From contig CAMFBM010000007.1 in the NCBI GenBank assembly GCA_945948555.1, positions 1-64,000 on the forward strand: a DNA stretch of 64,000 nt. The letters are read 5' to 3'. Shown here piece by piece: positions 25,733 through 35,400 of this stretch (positions are counted from its first letter, which is position 1; every line of letters begins with the position of its first letter). Position numbers and translations under genes: made by a program. The stretch comes from an uncultured Bacteroidales bacterium (GTDB lineage Bacteria > Bacteroidota > Bacteroidia > Bacteroidales > UBA932). The notes beneath the pieces were generated by a model that worked only from the letters and a program-made list of their open reading frames with translations, was not told where the DNA came from and did not search any database.

Positions 25733-26458
25733 ATGAAAAAGATATTGTTCCTTGCCGTGATGGCTGTGATGGCCGTGTCCTGTTTCAAGGGCTCATATTA
25801 CGAGAGTTCCTTTGCCACTGTTTCAAATTTTGAATTTGCCGATGCTGCAAAATATTTCACTGACAGCATCTTTGTGAATAGTGATTTCCAGAGCGGGACA
25901 TATCTGCTTTATTCCGGTTCCAGGACTGAAGGAGAAAATCCGAAGCTGCTTGGCGGATTCGGGATGTCGATGAAGAAGGATTCTTCCATCAACCTGTCTG
26001 TCAGCCCGTTCAGTGTCTTTGCGGGAAGTGCGGAGAACAACACTTTCGCTATTTTTTACGACACTGCTGAGAAACCTGAGCGTCAGTTGACATTCACTGA
26101 GGCTGATTACGGAACCTGCGCTCCGCAGTTCTGCTATGTGAGAAACACCTCTTTTGTGGTTTCGAGCATCCGTTCCGGGGATTCCAAGTTCACCGAGGGA
26201 GACTATCTGAAACTCGTCGTTACCGGCTATCTTGCAGGGAAGGAAACCGGCAAGGCCGAGTGGTTCCTTGCCGATTACAGGATTCCGCAGAACGGAGGCG
26301 ATGCTCCGGACAGTGTCAACACAACCTGGCAGCAGATGCCTTTGACGAAGTTGGGGAATATCGATGCGGTGGATTTCAGCCTTGACACCAACAAGGAGGG
26401 CTTTCCGAAATATGTCTGCCTTGACAACCTTGTGGCTTCCATCAGCGTGAAGTACTGA
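25733..26458 (+). CDS. DUF4465-family surface lipoprotein
   Basis: 241 residues with a lipoprotein signal ending AVMAVSC. The central SSIRSGDSKFTEGDYLKL with VTGYLAGKETGKAEWFLADY, and the C-terminal LGNIDAVDFSL...YVCLDNL pattern, match the DUF4465 fold, a compact beta-sandwich. In Bacteroidota, proteins of this type occur in vitamin B12 uptake loci beside TonB-dependent receptors, where I recall members binding the vitamin at the surface. I could not verify that here. By analogy, this protein may capture a flavin (or another ligand) for the receptor 2.5 kb upstream. A terminator follows shortly after the stop. Confidence 0.75.
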   Translation: MKKILFLAVMAVMAVSCFKGSYYESSFATVSNFEFADAAKYFTDSIFVNSDFQSGTYLLYSGSRTEGENPKLLGGFGMSMKKDSSINLSVSPFSVFAGSAENNTFAIFYDTAEKPERQLTFTEADYGTCAPQFCYVRNTSFVVSSIRSGDSKFTEGDYLKLVVTGYLAGKETGKAEWFLADYRIPQNGGDAPDSVNTTWQQMPLTKLGNIDAVDFSLDTNKEGFPKYVCLDNLVASISVKY

Positions 26459-26491
26459 GCATAATCCTTCTACTGAGGATAATCCATAAAG

Positions 26492-26523
26492 AAAGCCCGA
26501 CTGGAATCCAGCCGGGCTTCTTC
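26492..26523. terminator. Bidirectional terminator between convergent genes
   Basis: AAGCCCGACTGG and CCAGCCGGGCTT form a strong stem (one mismatch) around a short AAT loop, with purine-rich and TC-rich flanks. It separates the plus-strand DUF4465 gene from the minus-strand GH20 gene. Confidence 0.75.
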
Positions 26524-26545
26524 GATTCATACTTGAATGAAAGTC

Positions 26546-28876
26546 CTAAAGGACAATGACCTCGCTGACAAAGCAGAAGCCCTTGCGACCGCGTGCTCCG
26601 TGCCATTCAGGAATGGATGCCACTGTCTTTGCACTCACGCGGATGTATTTCGCCCTTGTCTGAGGGAAAGTAACCTTGTACTCCTTCACACCGTCCTGAA
26701 TCTCAGGACCTTCCGGCTGATACTCCGCGCGTGCCACCTCGGTGAACTCCTTTTTGTCATCTGAGACGGAAACCACCAGGTCAAGCGGATTGAAGATGTA
26801 GTCACCCTTGTTTGTCAGGGCTGACACTTCGACGCTTGAATATTCCGTCTTTCCGTCCATCTCGATTGTCAGGTCCACAGGAGTGCCGTACCAGCCGGCC
26901 CATTCTCCTGATGTGTAAACTTTTGACCCCGTCAGACCGTCAACCAGTGACTCTGGAGCATTATATTTGTACTTGCCCATAGGCTCGGTGTTGAGGACCA
27001 CCGGTCTTGCAAGAGCCTTGTTGTCCTTGAAATTGAGGGTGATGGTGCGGGTCTGCCCTTTCTCCCGGAAGGCGGCTGCCTTGATTGTGCAGCCCTTTGT
27101 CACCTTGATGACTTTAGGACAGATGGCAGACTCTGAGGTCGGTTCGCTCCCGTCGGTGGTGTACCTTACCGTGGCATTGTCAACGGTGGTAAGCCTGACT
27201 TCAACGCAGCGGGCGGCTTCATTCACCTTTACGTTGCTCATAACCTCGAAAACGGTCTTTGCATAGTTGTAACCCATTGTGTCATACATCTTTGCTGCCC
27301 TTCCCATGTCGGAGAGGAAACGGTTGAGGTCCTTGTTCTGAGGGAGGGTCCACTGAACTTCGGCAAGAGCTGCGGCACGAGGAAGAATCATATACTCCAG
27401 ATGTTCTTTCGTGGAGATGTACTCTGTCCAGACATTTGCCTGCACTCCCTTGATGTGTGCGCGGGCATTCTCGTCCATCTCATCAGTGAACGGTTCGTAG
27501 TTGTAAACTGTCTCAATAGGAAGATATCCTCCGATGGCAAGAGGTTCGTTTGCCGTGTCATTTGACTGATAGTAATCGAAGTAGAAATGGGTGTGCGGAG
27601 TCATAATTGCATCATGTCCGGCCTTTGCTGCGGCAATACCACCTTCACTTCCTCTCCACGACATTACGGTAGCGTTAGGAGAGAGTTCGCCTTCAAGAAT
27701 CTCGTCCCAGCCGATGATCTGGCGTCCCTTTCCGTTGAGGTACTTCTCGATTCGTGCGGTCACATAGCTCTGGAGATAGTGCTCAGCCTGGAATTTCTCA
27801 TCGTCCTTGAGTCCGAGTTGTCTGATTCTGGCCTGACATTTAGGGCAGTCGGCCCATTTGGTTTTCGGACATTCGTCACCACCGATGTGGATGTATTCTG
27901 AAGGGAAGAGTTCCAGAACCTCGTCCAGAACGTCCTGCAGGAAGGAGAAGGTCTTTTCGTTGCCCACGCAGAGAACGTCATCGGACACTCCCCAGCGCTG
28001 CCATACCTCGTAAGGTCCTCCCGTACATCCGAGTTCAGGGTAGGCAGCCAGGGCTGCGAGCATATGTCCCGGAAGGTCGATTTCAGGGATTACAGTGATT
28101 CCCTTGCTCCTGGCGTATGAGACGACTTCCCTGATTTCGTCCTGGGTGTAGTAGCCTCCGTAAGGAATCCCGTCGAAGTTGGTCCACTCTTTCCTTATCA
28201 TTGTCCCTTTTCTCCAGCCGCCGACTTCGGTAAGTCGCGGGTATTTCTTGATTTCAATCCTCCAGCCCTGGTCGTCGGTAAGGTGCCAGTGGAGGGTGTT
28301 CATCTTGTAAATCTCCTGAAGATCAATGATTTTCTTTACCTCTGCAATGTCGTAGAAATGTCTTGAGACATCCAGGTGAAGACCCCTGTACCCAAATCTC
28401 GGAGCATCGTTGACAGTGCAGCACTGCAGAGTCCAGTCTGCATCAGGGGCAGGTGTCTTGCCGAAGATTTCGACAGGAAGCATCTGGCGGAGAGTCTGGA
28501 CGGCGTACCTGAATCCGTCGGTTGAGGAAGCTTTGACTGACACACTCTTTCTATTGATTTCCAGTGAGTAGGCTTCAGGGTCGAGAGCGGTGTCAAGCAC
28601 GAATGTGAAGCCAGTTGCGGCAGTCCCTTCCAGCAACGTGTTTTCGTGGCCTGAAACTGCTGACAACTGGGATGCGAAAGCAAGGACAATATCCCTTGAA
28701 TCAGTGTCAAGCGCAGGGTCAACCGCAAAGTCCGCCCCGGCGGCATTGAATGTTCCGCACTTGATTGTTACATCGTTTGGATAGGGAGTTACTGTCAGGG
28801 CAGCCGGCTTGTGGCTGCAGGAGGACAGAACGGCGATTGCTGCTGCGGCAACCGGTAGAAGAATTCTGAATTTCAT
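26546..28876 (-). CDS. GH20 beta-N-acetylhexosaminidase lipoprotein
   Basis: 776 residues with a lipoprotein signal ending AAIAVLSSC. Residues ~25-140 are the GH20b alpha/beta domain. The catalytic barrel (about 145-490) has GYRGLHLDVSRHFYDIAEVKK in part, NTLHWHLTDDQGWRIEIKKYP in part, and the catalytic pair Asp334-Glu335 in HIGGDECPKTKW, where the Asp positions the substrate acetamido group. A chitobiase-type domain (YTTDGSEPTSES, ~550-600) and a C-terminal discoidin-like domain (~640-776) follow, suggesting carbohydrate binding. It should remove terminal GlcNAc or GalNAc from glycans. A consensus promoter precedes it. It belongs with the sialidase and esterase genes upstream on the same strand. 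Confidence 0.92.
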   Translation of the reverse strand: MKFRILLPVAAAAIAVLSSCSHKPAALTVTPYPNDVTIKCGTFNAAGADFAVDPALDTDSRDIVLAFASQLSAVSGHENTLLEGTAATGFTFVLDTALDPEAYSLEINRKSVSVKASSTDGFRYAVQTLRQMLPVEIFGKTPAPDADWTLQCCTVNDAPRFGYRGLHLDVSRHFYDIAEVKKIIDLQEIYKMNTLHWHLTDDQGWRIEIKKYPRLTEVGGWRKGTMIRKEWTNFDGIPYGGYYTQDEIREVVSYARSKGITVIPEIDLPGHMLAALAAYPELGCTGGPYEVWQRWGVSDDVLCVGNEKTFSFLQDVLDEVLELFPSEYIHIGGDECPKTKWADCPKCQARIRQLGLKDDEKFQAEHYLQSYVTARIEKYLNGKGRQIIGWDEILEGELSPNATVMSWRGSEGGIAAAKAGHDAIMTPHTHFYFDYYQSNDTANEPLAIGGYLPIETVYNYEPFTDEMDENARAHIKGVQANVWTEYISTKEHLEYMILPRAAALAEVQWTLPQNKDLNRFLSDMGRAAKMYDTMGYNYAKTVFEVMSNVKVNEAARCVEVRLTTVDNATVRYTTDGSEPTSESAICPKVIKVTKGCTIKAAAFREKGQTRTITLNFKDNKALARPVVLNTEPMGKYKYNAPESLVDGLTGSKVYTSGEWAGWYGTPVDLTIEMDGKTEYSSVEVSALTNKGDYIFNPLDLVVSVSDDKKEFTEVARAEYQPEGPEIQDGVKEYKVTFPQTRAKYIRVSAKTVASIPEWHGARGRKGFCFVSEVIVL

Positions 28877-28929
28877 AATGTGTTATAATGGTTCAAATGT
28901 GTTATTTTCCGGTATATGGTCAATCCGTA

Positions 28930-28960
28930 CAAAGATATATGGAATACTGTAATCCCGCAA
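28930..28960 (-). promoter_or_regulatory. Promoter of the GH20 gene
   Basis: TTG (28958-28960) and TATCTTTG (28930-28937) on the minus strand are 20 bases apart, an exact consensus layout, 53 bases before the ATG at 28876. The GH20 gene therefore has its own promoter despite lying 100 bases behind the GH3 fusion gene. Confidence 0.65.
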
Positions 28961-28975
28961 GGGTGCAGACCTTGC

Positions 28976-31900
28976 TCAAAGGGCTTTTCGTAAAACTTTT
29001 AAGACGGCATCCGCCTGCTGCTTCATTCCGTGGTCGTTCGGATGGACTCCTTCAACCATGCTGTCGTTGTTCCAGCCTATCTGTTCACGGGTGACATAAT
29101 GCAGATTCTTGAAACCCTGCCTGCGCAGTTTTTTGAAGAGATTTTCCTGTCTGGTGTTTAACTCGTTGGCATAGAGCCTGTTGTGATTGGTCCGGTCATT
29201 GGTGTATCCGCTGTGCTCAACCAGGACAATCGGGCAGGAATGCTTACGTCTCAACAACTTCAGTCCTTCTTCCAGTCTGGCTTCAAAATCATCGTTGAGA
29301 TTGATGTTCGGGAGGCAGTCAATGATGTATGCCCCTGCATCGATTTCGTCCAGAAGTTCGAACATCTCCTTTTCCATCTTTCCGTTTCCGGAGAATCCGA
29401 GGTTCACGACCGGAAGACCTGACTCTCGCCCGAGGATATTTGTCCAGGCCATGCCGGGACGGCTTGCACAGGCTCCCTGGGCGATGCTTGTGCCATAGAC
29501 GACCACAGGTTTTTCCTCCTTCAGCGCAGCAAATTCAAAGAAGCAGTCCTTCTCTACGGTCAGTTCAAGGTTTTTCACGGAATTGTAGAGCGGAAGGTAG
29601 AGGTGATACTCGTATGTCTCATTACCGTCATAGTCAAGTCTTTCGTAATTATATGAAACCATCGTCTCCTTTGTCCCGGACTCCTTGTCGGACTGTTCCC
29701 ATATTGAAGCGGAGAATTTCGGGGCGCACCAATGCTCGTTACCGGCCTTGTCAATGGCAAACAGGTCGATGCCTGACACGCCAGTGGACTGCATATGGTA
29801 CATTTGCATCCTTTCTCCAAGTTTCATATCAACCTTGATACTCTTTGTGTTGCTCCTGAAAACAATGCTCAGCCCGGAGGAATTGCGGCTCAACTTCCAC
29901 ACTGCATCCCTCACCTTGCCTCTGGCGTGCTCCGGAAGGCGTACATATCCGCTTGTCAGTTCTTTCCATCCTGTCCCGTGAACCGGGGCTCCTTCAAGAA
30001 TGGGATTGATCTTTCTGAAACCATCCTGTGCCTTTGGCTCTTGCGGCAGGAAAGTGACTGTCTTTTCGAGACGGATGTCTTCGGAGGAAGCGCCGGCCAT
30101 TATCCGGAAGTCTCCCGGCTCGATTGTCCATCTGAAATTCCGGTCGAGAAGTTCGAAGGCGTCTTTGCGGATGCTAAAGTCGATTCTGCGGCTCTGTCCC
30201 GGAGCAAGATGCACCCTTTCAAACCCAATCAGGCGTTTTTCATAGGTTGTGACACTGCTCAGCACATCCCTGATGTAGAGCTGGACAATCTCGTCGCCCT
30301 CCCTGTTTCCCGTGTTGGTCACTGTCAGTGAGGCTTTTGCCGGAACTTTGTCGGAAGGGGAGGAGGTGGTCACCTGAAGGTCTGAATATTCAAATGTTGT
30401 GTAGCTCAGACCGAAACCGAAATGGTAGAGTGCAGTGTTGATTCTGCTCTGGCCTCCATCAGGGCCCGGTTTGGTGTCTCCTCCTATTTGCGCGTTCGGT
30501 TTGCACGGAAAGTTGAAAGGAATCTGTCCGACAGTCCTCGGGAATGTACAAGTGAGTTTTCCCGACGGATTGCAATCACCGAAGATTATCTCAGTCAGGG
30601 CCTGTCCTCCGAATGAACCGGGATACCAGGCCTCAAGTATTGCCGGAACATTGGCATCTGCCCAGTTGATGGATAGAGGCCTGCCATTGATGAGAATCAG
30701 AATGACCGGCTTGCCCACGGCGCAGACTGCCTTCAGCAGCATTTCCTGCCTGCCCGGGAGGTCGATGCTTGTGCGGGATTTGTTCTCGCCACAGGTTCTG
30801 ATGCCTCCTCCCAGCACGACCACGGAAAGGTCTGCCTTTCGTGCATTGGCCACTGCCTTGTCAATCTCCGCCTGTTCCTCAGCGGTCAGCGGGAAATCAA
30901 AAATCTCGGATTCCGGCCAGTTCTCATCGATCAGATTGCATCCTTTCGTGTAGAGAATCTCTGCCCCGCTCAATTCCTGAAGCCCTTCAAGAACGGATAT
31001 TACGTTGGCATCGAGAGGCCCGTAATGTGTTTTGGCATAGGATTCCTCGGCGGCATTCGGCCCGCAGACCGCAATTTTCCTGACCTTCCCCCTTTCCAGA
31101 GGAAGCAGTCCTCCTTCATTCTTCAGCAGAACGATTGATTCGCGCGAAGCCCTAAGGGCAAGTTCCTGATGAGCCTCCGAGCCGACAATCCGGTCGCTTT
31201 CCTCAAGATTCTTCACGTAAGGACTGTCAAAAAGCCCCAGCTCGAACTTCACCCTGAGAATGTCCCTGACCCTGCTGTCAATCACCTCCATCGGGATTGC
31301 CCCCTCCTCAACCAGTTCCCTCAGAGGCAGCACATAGGAATCAGGCGAACGGAAGGTGCACCGTACATTCAGTCCTGCCAGAACGCTCTGAAGCACAGAC
31401 TCTTTCATATTGGCTGAGGTGGCGTGCTTGGAGTGGAGGTACTCCACGGCGTCGCTATCGGAAACCACATATCCCTTGAAACCCATTTCTCCACGGAGCC
31501 TTTCGGTTAGCCAGTAACGGCTTCCCTCAATCGGGATGCCGTCGTAGTCGTTGTAGGCACACATTATCCCCTTCAGACCTGCTTCCCTGATTACCCTCTT
31601 GAAAGGATAGGCGTGGACCATCTCGACCTCACGCGGGGAAATCTGCGGGTCCGTCCTTGCAAGCCCCTCGCGTGCACCCTTGTTTGCACTGTATGCCAGG
31701 AAATGCTTTGCGGTTGCAGCCGCTCCTCCATCCTCCTGGATACCCCTCGCCATCTGGATACCCAGTTCGGCAACAAGGTAGGGCGATTCCCCGTAGGACT
31801 CCTCAAACCGTCCCCAGCGCTGATCACGCGCCACGTCCAGAATCGGGGAATAGACATTGGTGTAGCCCAGAGCCCTTGCCTCGACACCTGTCACTGCTCC

Positions 31901-32470
31901 GATTCTGCGCACCAGATCCCTGTCCCAGGTGTGTCCGAGACCAAGCTGGGTGGGGAAATTGGTGGAGCGCAGGCTTTCAACCCCTCTGATTCCCTCATTG
32001 GTGAAATCCACTGGTATTCCAAGCCGGGTCTGCTCGATGAAGAATCTCTGGACCTCGTTCATAGCCCAGGTGTGACGCGATGCCGGCCAGACATACTGGT
32101 TGTCGGAAGGTGCAAGACGCCAGTTCCGGAACCCGTTCAGATGTTCATCAATGGCTCCGACCCCGTCTTTCCACAGCCTGCTCTTCCATTCTTCTGTCGG
32201 CAGGTCATCCTTCAGAATCCTCCCATAGCCGTAGAGTGTGACCATCTGACAGGTCTTTTCTTCAATATTCATCTGCGAAAGCAGATCGTCAATCCTCTTG
32301 TCAATTTTCTGAGACGAATCTTCGTAGATGTCCTTTTTCCCGTTTTTGTTCAGGTCAATCCACCCTTCGCGGTAGATTTCCCCGGTCGGTTCGTAACTCT
32401 TGAAAGACTCCTGGCCCGTCAGAGGCAGCGTCGTTGCGATGAGAACGGCGGCAATGATATTTCGTTTCAT
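28976..32470 (-). CDS. GH3 glycosidase fused to an SGNH esterase
   Basis: 1164 residues with a Sec signal ending TTLPLTGQ. An N-terminal stretch (GWIDLNKNGKKDIYEDSSQK) typical of one GH3 branch leads into the barrel (about 60-420) with GVGAIDEHLNG, DQRWGRFEESYGESPYL, AKHFLAYSANKG and the nucleophile Asp338 in VVSDSDA. The sandwich domain (~440-660) and a fibronectin type III-like domain (~700-790) follow. Residues ~800-940 are a beta-sandwich linker, and 945-1164 an SGNH hydrolase with block I YGTSIAQG (Ser995), a GFSGNG block II, and VEGVHPND as block V. The pairing suggests removal of an acyl group plus hydrolysis of the same glycan. It starts 14 bases after the triple-enzyme gene, so both share a transcript. 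Confidence 0.88.
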   Translation of the reverse strand: MKRNIIAAVLIATTLPLTGQESFKSYEPTGEIYREGWIDLNKNGKKDIYEDSSQKIDKRIDDLLSQMNIEEKTCQMVTLYGYGRILKDDLPTEEWKSRLWKDGVGAIDEHLNGFRNWRLAPSDNQYVWPASRHTWAMNEVQRFFIEQTRLGIPVDFTNEGIRGVESLRSTNFPTQLGLGHTWDRDLVRRIGAVTGVEARALGYTNVYSPILDVARDQRWGRFEESYGESPYLVAELGIQMARGIQEDGGAAATAKHFLAYSANKGAREGLARTDPQISPREVEMVHAYPFKRVIREAGLKGIMCAYNDYDGIPIEGSRYWLTERLRGEMGFKGYVVSDSDAVEYLHSKHATSANMKESVLQSVLAGLNVRCTFRSPDSYVLPLRELVEEGAIPMEVIDSRVRDILRVKFELGLFDSPYVKNLEESDRIVGSEAHQELALRASRESIVLLKNEGGLLPLERGKVRKIAVCGPNAAEESYAKTHYGPLDANVISVLEGLQELSGAEILYTKGCNLIDENWPESEIFDFPLTAEEQAEIDKAVANARKADLSVVVLGGGIRTCGENKSRTSIDLPGRQEMLLKAVCAVGKPVILILINGRPLSINWADANVPAILEAWYPGSFGGQALTEIIFGDCNPSGKLTCTFPRTVGQIPFNFPCKPNAQIGGDTKPGPDGGQSRINTALYHFGFGLSYTTFEYSDLQVTTSSPSDKVPAKASLTVTNTGNREGDEIVQLYIRDVLSSVTTYEKRLIGFERVHLAPGQSRRIDFSIRKDAFELLDRNFRWTIEPGDFRIMAGASSEDIRLEKTVTFLPQEPKAQDGFRKINPILEGAPVHGTGWKELTSGYVRLPEHARGKVRDAVWKLSRNSSGLSIVFRSNTKSIKVDMKLGERMQMYHMQSTGVSGIDLFAIDKAGNEHWCAPKFSASIWEQSDKESGTKETMVSYNYERLDYDGNETYEYHLYLPLYNSVKNLELTVEKDCFFEFAALKEEKPVVVYGTSIAQGACASRPGMAWTNILGRESGLPVVNLGFSGNGKMEKEMFELLDEIDAGAYIIDCLPNINLNDDFEARLEEGLKLLRRKHSCPIVLVEHSGYTNDRTNHNRLYANELNTRQENLFKKLRRQGFKNLHYVTREQIGWNNDSMVEGVHPNDHGMKQQADAVLKVLRKAL

Positions 32471-32484
32471 AAATATTTAATATT

Positions 32485-35400
32485 TCATATTCCTTTAACG
32501 ATCTCTATTTCAAAAGTGGAAACGGGAAGACCCGACTTCCCGGTCAGGTTTGCATCGGTGTAAGGCTCCCAGGCATATCTGACCCTGACGGGATCGTGGC
32601 CCTGGGGAATATTCAATATTATCTGATTTTCTCCACTGGCGGAAGCCTCCGTCTTCATTTCGGTTCCGTCTTCCAGACAAACCCTGAATCCGCGGACCTG
32701 CTCTCCTTCCGGGGTGGAAAGGGGGCCGTCGAAAAGTACGGTGACATTCCCGTCGGCATTGCTGAAGGCTTTGACCGCCGCAGGGGCAAGGCAGTCTGCG
32801 GACATTCCGTAATCATTTCTCAGTGCAAGCCTTGCAAGCCGTTCTCCCACAGGTTTCTTCGCCCTTGGATGCACGTCAGTGGGGTGACCGAGGTCTGAGG
32901 AGACTGCCATCCCGCAATGTGGAATCTCCAGCGAGAGCAGCCTCTGGCTGTTGCGGAACTCCGGCCAGGTCGGACGTTCGATGCTTGAAAGCTGGACAAA
33001 GTAGAAAGGCAGGTCGGGATTCTCCCAGGTCTGCCTCCAGCAGTCCACAAGGGTCCTGAAAAGGATTTCGTGCTGCGGGATGTTCTCTGCGTTCGACTCT
33101 CCCTGGTACCAGATTGCCCCTTTGATTGGAAATCTCTCCAGTGGACGGATGCCGTTTTCAAAGAGATATGCCGGCATAAAAGGATGCTGTATATACCCTC
33201 CTTTGAAGGCTGACATATTCTCCCGGGCTCTTCCCCTTGCCCATTCCATCACGGATTCATCCTCAAGCCATCCGTCACAGAATCCCGGAAGGACCTTCTC
33301 CAGAGCACTGCGGCTGATGAATGACTCGGTGGTCGTCCCGCCGACGGCATTGCAGATCAACCCCACAGGTACATTCAGACTATCCCTGAGCATCTTTCCA
33401 AAGTAATATCCCACTGCTGAAAATTCCCCGGCAGTCTTCTCTGACGAGCAGCTCCACCGTGTCCTGCCGTAATACTTTCCCTGTGCAACCTTCCCCGCAT
33501 CTTCTTCGCTCCAGACCAGCCCCCAGGTTTTCAGATGGCTTTTCATGTCGTAGAACCTCAGCATCGGGTCATCCAGTCCTTCCTTGCTGAAGGTGTCGGC
33601 TCCCTTCAATTCAAAAGCCATATTCGACTGCCCGGAGCAGAGCCAGACCTCACCGGCTGCCACATTGCTGAAACTCATGGTGTCCCGTCCGTCAGTCACG
33701 GTGAACGGTATTCCTGTCCCGGCCTTGAGTGCCGGCATACGGACCCTCCATGTTCCATCCTGTGCCGAAAGGCATTTCCTTGTCGATGGCCCCAGGGTGA
33801 CCTTCACTTCAAGTCCCGGTGCAGTCCTTCCTGAAATCTCAAGAGGTACGTCCCTCTGGAAAATCATATTGTCGGAGTAGATTTCCCCGACGGACAGCCC
33901 TGAGGGAGCGGGAATGCTTTTCACAATGTCACTCAGCCTGACCTGCTGGAAGACAAGGTGCGAGGTGCTGCCTTCATAGAGGATTCCCACCTTGTCATTC
34001 CCGATGGAGGTGAGGCAGGAATATCCCCAGCCTTCCTCCTGGTCCAGAAGCAGACAGTCAAGCGGATTCCAGGTCATCCCGGCATCGAGGCTCGCCTTTA
34101 TGCAAATGTGGTTCCTGCCTTTTCCCGGGGCGGAAACCGGATTAGAGAACAGGAGGATATCCCTTCCGTAGATGTTTTCGGAAGCCGGAATATTCAGCAG
34201 CCCCGCCATACAGACGGGCTCCACGAGGCTTCCTGATGAAGGGTGGGTCTTCCAGGTTTTCCCCAGGTCATCTGTCACGCAGACAACCCTGCCCTGACGG
34301 CGGTCGTTCCTGCAGTTCAGCATCAGTACTCCCGGTGCAATCTCAGCGACCTGGGCCTCGGTGGTGCGCTCGCAGGCTCTGGAGTGGCAGTGCCAGGTTT
34401 CGCCCCCGTCTTTGCTGTACATTATTCCTGAACTTGGAATCCCTTTGCTGTCAAGGCACTGCATCGGGAAAACCAGAGTCCCGTCCTGCATAGTTATTCC
34501 CCGTCCCGGCCCCTGGAGGGTTATCCTCCAATCCGGACGCTTTACCTGACGGGTGATGTTGACAGGCTTGCTCCAGGTCTTTCCGTCGTCGGTGCTTTTC
34601 ACCATAACCATCTGCCCGGTCGAAATCGGTTCGTAGCCTTCTGAGGCAAATGAGAATGCGTGCCTGTTGCCAAGGCCGTGCGCCCACAGAGCGCAGACGA
34701 AAATCGTTCCTGTGTCGCTGTCCACAAGCACTGAAGGATCTCCGCAACCGTTCTGTCCCTGCGGAAGTCCTCCCCATTCACCCATATCGATGATTGTGCG
34801 CATCTTCTCCCAGGTCCGTCCCCCGTCGGTACTCCGGCTGGCACCAACGTCAATGTTGTCCTGAAGGTCGTTCCCGGAGGTGTGCCTGATGTCGTACACT
34901 GCAATCAATGTCCCTTTAGGAGTGGTGACCAGTCCGGGGATTCTGTAGGAGAAGACATTGTCATCCTTGTGGTTGCGCAGTGCGATTCCGAACCGGTGTC
35001 CCTCAAAGGAACCTTCGGACACGATTCTGGCCTGACGAAGTAAAGAGCCGCTCCCGTCCTGCACCGGGCATCTGAGTTCCACGGACTCCACTGCCACCCC
35101 GAAAGTCCCGCTCAGGTCCACTTTCCGCGAGTCCACCTCAAGACTCAGGTAAAAATAATTTCTGTCCCTGACAAGGCTTTTCCCCGGTTTCAGGACGATT
35201 CTCCCGTCTTTCCCCGCCTTGCAGGATGCTGTCTGAATAGCAAAGGCAGGATGTCTCCAGGTGTCCTGCCCCGCGCCGATTCTGCGGAACTGGTCCTTAA
35301 GTATGTAGGATGTAGTCCGGGAGTATATTGCAGAACTGGTTCCCGTGTACATCAGCCTGGCATTCCGGATGGCTGATGGGTCAATTCCCGAGACGGTGAC

